Origin: Branchiostoma floridae
Lineage: Eukaryota; Chordata; Leptocardii; Amphioxiformes; Branchiostomatidae
NCBI RefSeq assembly: GCF_000003815.2
Contig: NC_049990.1
Location: 9,002,290 to 9,066,289 of the forward strand
Direction of reading: 5' to 3'
Length of the DNA stretch: 64,000 nt
Below the pieces are notes generated by a model, which saw only the letters and a list, made by a program, of their open reading frames with translations, did not search any database and was not told the origin of the DNA. The translations under genes were made by a program, and so were the position numbers. Below, in pieces: positions 47,301 through 56,300 of this stretch; the first letter of the stretch is position 1; every line of letters begins with the position of its first letter.

Positions 47301-50300
47301 GGTGCACATGTGTGAAAATGTCACAAATGGTTTCGATCATGCACCAAATGATATTCCGTGACTTCCAGTACCTGAGGAAACAAAATACGTGTTAGGGTTT
47401 TGTGTAAGGGCGTGGTCACAAAGGTTATGCGATCGTCGTACGATGGCTAAGTTTTAGGAGGACAAATATGTACGTCTTCTGCAAAGTTTAACGGTCTTGC
47501 TGCACAAAATGCTGTTTTGGATCCATGTCGGTGGTTGGTTCTGTCACGGCTTGCTTGCAAATCCTACGGCATTAAAATCGTACGACAACCGCACGACCTA
47601 TGTGATCGAGCCCTAAGTGGTACGTTGTGCAAAGTGTCTCGACATGCTTTCTCTGTGAGATGCTGGTGGTTGAAAGACATCTACTACAACTTGGAAAACG
47701 TTTGTTAGTGTCACAAAACAACAACTCTCTACAACAACGTATACTTAATGACAGTCAATACTCACAATATTAGCACAGACACATAACTACATACAGTTGG
47801 TTAGTTGAGTCCGTCAATGGGTGTTTAAAATATGAATATACGCGATTATAACTAACTCGGGCAGTCAAGGTTCTCCTTCGGTATGGACCACGATCCGTCC
47901 GGCAGACACTTGGTGATCGACTGTCCATCGCCGGCAGAACACTTCAAAAGGCAGACGGTACCAATCTCGTTCTTGTCCGCATCACACGAAGTCGTAACAT
48001 CAGCTGGTACCACCAAATCTTGGCAGGTCTTTGGTGTCGGCTTGGTGGTCGCTGAGGGTTTCTTTTCGGGCATCTTGGTCGTCATACGAGGCGGTTTTTG
48101 CGTAGTTACCACCGCGGCAGTTGGCTTGTTTGGCGCGGGTGTAGTGAGGGACTGTTTGGGTCGGGTGGCAGGAATGATGGGGTTTTCTGGCTCTGTAAAG
48201 GTATAGGTCTGTTGTCTTACAGTCACAAGGTAAGGTATCATGTCAACTGGGTCGAACTGATTCTAAAACGTCGGTCAACACGGTTTGGTTTGAACCATCT
48301 AAGGGCCTAACTGATTCTAAACGTCGGTCAATACGGTTTGGTTTGGTTTGAATCATCTAAATGTATCAGAATATGTCACTAAGATGTTCTTTTTAATGAT
48401 TCGATGACATTCTGTTTGAATAAAAGCGCCATACATGTTTGCATAAAGGTGTTGTGCATATCATCAGTCATAAGCAAAATAGGTTTGAAGCCAAAAGGTC
48501 CCAAAGAACTTAAGGTATTCCTACATTGTTGTTAGACTGTCACTGATCACGTTCGGATAAAGTCATTATAAGACACACTTGTCGCCGAATCCTACTAAAG
48601 ATTCGGATTTCCTACAGACAAATATCGATCCATGGATAACTTACTTTCACACACAAGCTTCCCTTTCGGTGCAGACCATTTCCCGTCGCTCTGACATGTG
48701 GTTGAGATGATGGTCTCTCCCGGCCCGGAACCCACCAGACACAGGACTCGGCACACCTTGCCGCGGAGCTGAGGCTTCCCGCTCTCACAGTTGGAAATCA
48801 TGACGTCAGCTTGAATATTCAGTGGAGGGCAGGTATCTGAAACAATACAAGTGGTAAATCATGACGTCAACTTAAATATTCAGCGGAGGGCAGGTGTCTG
48901 AAACAATACGATTCGTTTGATATGTAGACTTTATATTCACCCCCGTCAAATGCAGAATATGTCGCTAATATATATAAGGAGAGGTTATATGATGAAGATA
49001 GGTCCACCACTTTATTGGGGCCAAAGCAAAGAATCTATGTGTGGACATTTTCGCAGCCGGGACGGGGGCCGATATATACTTTGTGGCCGATTATTGATGA
49101 CCCATTTCCGGAAGATGGCGCGTGTTAAAAGCAGTGGTTAAGTTCACCCTGAAGAAGCAAGAAATCTACAAGCAAATCAATGAAAAATAATCTATATGTT
49201 ATACATACTCTCTGCCTAATTACTGATGCCCTATTTCCGGAGGATCACGTGATAGAAGCATTTGTTCTGCAGTTAAACCTGAGATAGCTTCCAAGTTTCA
49301 AGGCTCGGTCAAAAAATCGTACTGGTGATGTTTTCTTTCTTGTTTTGGACCAAACATGTACGATGTCTGACCCTTGCCTCATTACCTCAATGAAAAGCGG
49401 CCTGCAGGCCGATTTGAGATTTCATGAATAAACAAAGGTTCAAACAAACAAAAATTCATATCGTCAAAGATGTATATTGTTACGCAACCTTACCGTAGAC
49501 GCAGCCCAGCTCGTCTGAGTTGTCCTTACAGTCGTTGTCCCTGTCGCAGCGGTAGGCGGTGGGGATGCAGGTGCCGTCGGTACACCTGAACTCCGTGGAC
49601 TTGCACTGCGTGGGCTTGGGTGTCGGAGGTCTCGCGGGAACAGCGGGTCTCGCGGGAATGGTGGGCTGTACCGGACTGTACACTTCTGTAGGAACGAGTA
49701 AGTAGACTTTGTATAAGTATATCTTTGTTTAATTCTGAGCCTGGGAGCCATCCTACTCAGCTAGCTTACCGGGGCTTCCATTCTCTCTTTCCAGTTGGTT
49801 CTCGTGGAGCATGACAGCCATGAATTTACGAACTCAGATGGCAACCAGGCCAGAAAAAAAAACAGTTTCTCATTGCCCAATAAATCTTACGTCACACCTC
49901 TATGAATTCACATAAACGTCATTCGAACCTAAAAAATGGTGTACTAAGAAGCAGCTGAAATTTGTGGCAAGGTCTGCCCTTTATATTGGAGTAAATATAC
50001 TGTACTCAGTCTTCATCATTTTGTCACGTTCGTTATTAGCGGCGACTGATTTGGTGTGATGAAAACATATATAACGTTATGGTGTAAATGATAGAAGGTA
50101 CTGTGTTGTACCTCTACACTCCTGTACATCGCAGTATCCCCAGCTGTTGTCCGAGTTGACGTAGCACCACGGCTTCTTCAGGATCCGGCCTGCCGGGTTA
50201 CGGCAGTAGTTGTGGTCACCAAGGCCGTGATAACCGACAGGATAGTTCTGGAGAGGAAAGAAGGAAACTCCGCGTAAATTGGCGAATACAATTGTAATAA

Positions 50301-53300
50301 AAGTCCTAACTCCTTTCACTCGAGCTCGGGAAAGTTATAACCCATTAAAATCCAGGATACAAAATGGCTGTAACGTACAATATATTTTGCACAGATGTTT
50401 GGCCCAAGGGCTATACGAACGGGGATGGGTGCCGCCCTATACACCATATGGTGTGGAGGGTTGTAACGTTAACGCTAACGTTGACGTTAAGTTGCTCTAA
50501 GATGATTGCTATCCGATAAGAGAATAGTAGATCAACTCTAAATCTTTAAAGATTTAGCGCATATCTACTGAAATGATTGCATACATACAAAATATTGATA
50601 TTTTGATATAAATCCGATTAAGTAGATATTGCATTCGTGCAATTTTTGAAGTGCTTTCAGATCGTAATACAGTACGGTAAAATGCCTCCGCCCCTGAGCC
50701 GTCGCCAAAAAAGTATAAATATGGATTACATAAGTGTTGAACTGCCTGTAGGTCGCCTCGCTCCACTTGAGGCACGGTTCACCAGCATCCGTCACCGCCA
50801 CCGTGCCGCGGTAATCCGACCCGTGGCCATGGTAACACATCCGGGCTTGTCTCAGCGACAGGTGGACTACAACAGACGGGGAGGCAAAATTGATCAGATG
50901 AAGCTGAAAGAACTATCTAAACTGATACAAGACATATATGGTTATAGTCTCTTTAAGCCCCTGTCACACTTAGTCAACCATGGCCTTCCGGCCTTCTCCA
51001 GACCATGGTTTGGAGGTAGTCATGAGCAAGGTCGTCTGTGGTTGGGAGTTGGTCGGCGAGGTTGCGTACTAGTCGTCTGATTCGGCCGACGATGAATTTT
51101 GAAAGTCAGAGTCAAGAAAGCGACATTCTGCTTAGATGTAATCAGAGGAGTGAACTGGAGCTAGCATAGCATAGATTACTCCCCATCCCGCGGCGACCTT
51201 GGTTGGGGAGTGGTTGGGACAAATGGCGAGATCCTCAATGTGTGACAGGGGCTTTGCTAGGATGGTATTCATGCCTGCCTTTACTCTGGTATTTACAATG
51301 AATCATGATACAAATACAAATATTCGCGGCATTGGATAGCAGTACACCCATGTAAGGTGTTATTAAACTATATTTCTGTTAAAATCACAGAATCCACTAA
51401 TCATTAAAGAAGTGGGACTTTTCATCAGCCACTGCCTCCAAAGAAGAAGTCAAACCACCCAGTAAAGAAGTAGAAGCATGTACATAGATAGCTGACGTGT
51501 GTGTATTTAGAATAGACACTTGTTACTTTTCACTGTCTGTATCATTGCAATTAGCCTACGGGCATGGATTTGCAAATAAATATATATTATTAAAGAAGCA
51601 AGTCTTTCACACTTGTGTAGTACGACTCAAGGTACCTTCTTTCAGTGTTCTCTCTGGACAGGAGAAGACGGCTGAGTAGTCGTGGATGTCGTTACACATA
51701 CAGGAGCAGTTGTAGGCGACAAAGGCTTCTTCGGGACAGTCCATCGCAGGACACTTATCTAAGCACAAAAAGCAGATCACCATATAATTTTTCAGTAATA
51801 CATTGTTTAGATGCTCGGAAATAGTGGAATGAGGTTTTCAATGTGGGAACAATACTGTGTTATGAAACGCATAGTCAGAGGCGAAGTGCCATAATCATTT
51901 TAGCACAGTGGAAAGGTAGCAACAAAGCAGCGCCATTAAAATATCGCAAAGATATTGAGATTTACAGTACTAGTATGTAGTAGTAGTAGACTGGTTTATG
52001 TCTGTACTGACCGCCACATCCGTAGAGAAGGTTGACAGTCTTAATGTCGTAGAAACTGAGCGCCTGTTTGTGTCCGATGAAGTACTGATACTTGGTGTCC
52101 TTTGTCACGATGGTCTGGAGATCTGCCCTCACTGTCCACTCCTAATGGATTGTAACACATCATCATGAACTTTGCAACATATCATCAACTGGACGTTTGT
52201 CCAAGAAACTACCTGCTACGGTTTCAATACGATGGTAACAGTTTTATTTTTAAAAAAGTAATGATTAGCGTCCGTGAATAGTTCAACTAGGCTGGTACAT
52301 CACAGGTGGAGTTTTTTGTTCACAATCAAAGATTATACTGCCTAGCTGAAGTTCCAATGACCTTCCTCATCAGGTCAGTTCTGATAGGTTATATACAATT
52401 CCAAACGTAGGTATGAACACAGTCACGTTTGGGACCGCATTCTTCGCAATGCAGCAGCGACACCTAGCTGCAGTGCCCAGCATTGGCCTACAAGTACACA
52501 AGTATGATGCAAGAATACGTATTTCCATTCGTTTATTTTCATGGTGGTGAGAGAAGACGTGATTGACCACAGAGTGCACTTACCGTGTTGTAGTAATGCA
52601 TGATTGACATGTAGTCATATGGGATGTTATACAAGTTGATATCGCTGGAAGACATCTTCTGGAAGTTATATTCCTCTCCTGGCTGGAACATGGAAGCGTA
52701 AAGTTTGACAACATCTAAGACAACATAAATCATTAACATAGTCCAGGGTGTAATTTTACCAAAAAAAGTTCTTATTAAACGTTGTTGTTATCTGTTGTTT
52801 AAAAACATGAATTGATCACATTATTTGTACATTGGTAGCCGGTACCAGAGCGCTTTTCATCACCATTTCCTCCAGGTTTTCAGATAAACTTGACATCAGA
52901 TCATGTAACAATAGTTGACGAGTACGCAGACATCAACAAATAGAAACAAGATGGCGCCTGCATGAAATCAAATTCGTGACATGGCAGCGTCCTGGTACGC
53001 CGGCGAAAACAATACAGTTTTGACATTCTTAAGCTTACTTCAATACGTAGAATACAATTATCTGTCTAGCTACCTTCGGTAGCCGATATACACTTCTAGG
53101 CCGGCTACACAGCTTTTGATACTATCTTATGCTACTGTAGGATCTGATTGGAGATTATGTCTTACCCGGATGTTGTTGACCAGAATGTCCACAAACTCGT
53201 CCCGGTCCGGCCGGCTGTGCTCATGGTACAGACCGAGCACGTGACCCAGCTCGTGAAGAATCACTCCTACCTGAGAAAGAGGTGACAAGAAAAATTGTAA

Positions 53301-56300
53301 AAAGAACACTATTGGATATTCTGCTAACTGCTATCTATTGTAAAGCAGAAATAATACTCAGCACAATTATTTTATAATGCCTGATGTCAACATTCGATCA
53401 AAACAAACTTTATCCTTTGTCTTAATTTATAGTCATAAAACAAATTAATAATCAAAACGTTAAAAATCTTAACAGAAACATGACGTACCGGGTTTGATGT
53501 GGCGAAAAGACAGGCGTCGTTGATTGAAACGACTTGTTGGTCCCTTTCAAGCAGTCTTCCGACATCTGATAGACACCTGTAGATATAAATGTTTGTTTTA
53601 AGACCTGGTGACATTCGCCATACGATCATCGTACGAACATCGCGCGATCTTCGCACGACCGCAAGCAGATGACATTCATGGGATATTCGTGTACGTGTCG
53701 TACAAAGCTCAGTGGTCTTGTTTCGGAAATGTTGTCTTTTACCCTTGGCGGTTGGTTCTGTCCGACAGCCTGCTTTAAAAACCTACGACGTCAAAGTCGC
53801 ACGGCATCCTACGATTGTCACCGCACTATAACTGGTAGTTATGTATATCGTCTTTTTTATTGTATAAGTCTAGGAGTTCTGGGACGACGGTTCGACTCTG
53901 CAATATGGAGAATGTCAAAACAGGGTACATTGAAAACCGTCAGTAGTCGATATGTATGTACCTTGGGGAACAGATAAACAGTAAACATCGTTTACAACAG
54001 ATCTTACTACTAACCCGATTCCTTTGTAGAAGATGATGTGATCGTGGTGCCCCAGGTAGCTAGCCAGTTTACGTGAGTATGGTTTGAACCTGGCGCAGCT
54101 GTGCTGGTGCCACTTCTCCATGGCTTCAGCGATGTACGACCGGTCACGGTGAGCTGCAAAAGGACGGACTTCATTCAGTGCTTTTATTTCCCTCGCCTCA
54201 AAGGCTATGTTTTCAGTGCCTCGTATTTGTGGATGTGTTTATGGATAATTCAAGTAGGTGTTTTTTTAACCTCCTTGGATAATTTTTTAAGCCATAGATG
54301 GACCTTTTTGATATTTCGTACGTTGGTGGGTGTAAAAAAAGTCTTGGTGGACCACCTGGTGGATTCCTTTGGTACTGCAATAGAACATTTGGTTTTCATA
54401 TCTCGTGTTCTGGACATCCTATGGTTATGACCTTGTAATGATAAATCCAATGCAGTAACGGTATACTGGCTACACGTTTAATCAACAGGCAACAACATAC
54501 ATCGGTAGTGGCGTATCAGCGTTGCTGACTTTATTTGAAGAAAGTTTTTTAGCAGAAAAAAACTTAAGATTGTCCTTTGTACATTCCATTCGCGTGGGAA
54601 ACTCCCACAGTAAAGGATATTTCAAATCCCACAAGGTCCCGTAATACTTAAGCTCGATAGGAACGAATTCCTTGGAATTCCTTAGATCTCTCTTATTTTG
54701 AAGACTTCAAACTGTCGTACTTACATAGGCTGTCCCCCATGATGTAAGGAATGGTACCGCCCGGCCACCTTAGCCGCAGGTCCCGGATGGCTTTCCGTTT
54801 CGGTCTTTTGAAGGTCGGTTCCGATCCCAGCTGTGTGATTGGACAATTCGTTAATCATGTTTATCGGTGAAGAGGAATGTAGAAAGAGGTATGCAGCCGG
54901 AGACAAGTGGACGTACTTAGCAGTGCCAAAGGCCAAGAACATAATTCAACGTCAGAGAGGGATTTTCATCCATTACATTGGCATTGTAACTAATTCTAAG
55001 TCTAAGTATAAGCACAGAGTATAAAACACGTGATACGTCGATGAAGGTTAGACATCAAGGTAATAAGATACGCCAAAAATCAGTTACTCCAGCAACCAAA
55101 ATTGTATCCAGTTGCTTGAGTCGCTTTTTGGCGTACAAAATCCGTGTCATAAATAGCCGACCATTTTCTCCCGACCTTAAACAGACCATGGTTGGGAGTA
55201 GGTCTTGAGCAACTTGAAGGTCATCTATGGTTGGGAGATGGTCCCTAGTCTTTAAAAGTCGGCTGCGCAAGCATATCATTTATTATGAAAAAAACAAAGT
55301 CCCAGGAGCTTTATCCTTGATTCACTCAGAGAAGCGAAATTGGAATAGGACGGATTCCATGTTGCTTCCAACCCAGCGCCAACAACCTTGAGTTGTTGTG
55401 GGAGCAAAGTGATGGGAAGGCCCTGAATATGTGACAGGGGCTTAACGGTTTTGCATGGGATGGATGTAGATTGGCTATCACAATAGGTTCATGATTTGAC
55501 TTGGTTGATGTTTGCATTTATTAATATTTATTACAGCCGGACGACCAATTTCATATTACAAAAGTACATCTGACAATACTAGTAAGGAATTCCAAAGATC
55601 GCCATTGCTACGGAAAAATATCATCAAAACTGATTATACCACTGTCGATAGACCAAAAAAGTCATTTCTCGATCAACTACAGATAACCAATAAGAGCTGA
55701 TGATGATGATGATGAGGACTTACCCTTAGAAAGTCTCCGTCTCCAGTGTCATTGTCAAGGTCATAGTCGTAGTCGTACTCATACCCGAACGTGTCGTTGT
55801 ACGGAGACGTCCCGTTTTTTATCATCTCCTCCACCACCAGCGCCTGCTCCGGCTCTAGCACCATGTTGATCTTCACTAGCACCAAGGGCTTGCGTCGCCA
55901 CCTTCTCCTGGGGTTTCCCGCCTTTTGGGATAGGAAGGGGAGATCTACTGAGTATACTGTTAACTATAAACGTTACAATAACATTCGTTATAGGCCATGG
56001 TGAGATTTTGATGGTGTAAAGTTTTCAAGCAAGCTGTGACAGAACCAACGACAGAAAGACAGCCTTTACAGGGCAGCCGAACTTAGCCTGATTAAATCTC
56101 GCTTACAGCAGCCCGCCAAACATCCGGCCGGCCTCCTCTGTGACGGTGAGGAGGGGCCAGTTACCGCCCTGGACAGCAAAGTTTGTGCTGAACCGTTTTG
56201 GATGGGTAGGGTGGAGTATTAGCCTGCCTATCATCCTCTGTAGTAACCGCTGGCTCAATCTTTTCTCTGGCTAAGTTTCGTATACTACTCCATGGAGTCC

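Noticed and set aside
48853..48909. Alternative acceptor for the CCP-like exon
   Set aside because: It is a tandem copy of the exon start with an in-frame TAA, so it cannot encode the module.
52683..52740. Longer version of the astacin exon beginning after TTAG near 52717
   Set aside because: It would break the frame with the preceding exon. The acceptor TTCCAG at 52684/52683 gives NNIR-PGEEYNF, matching the astacin family.
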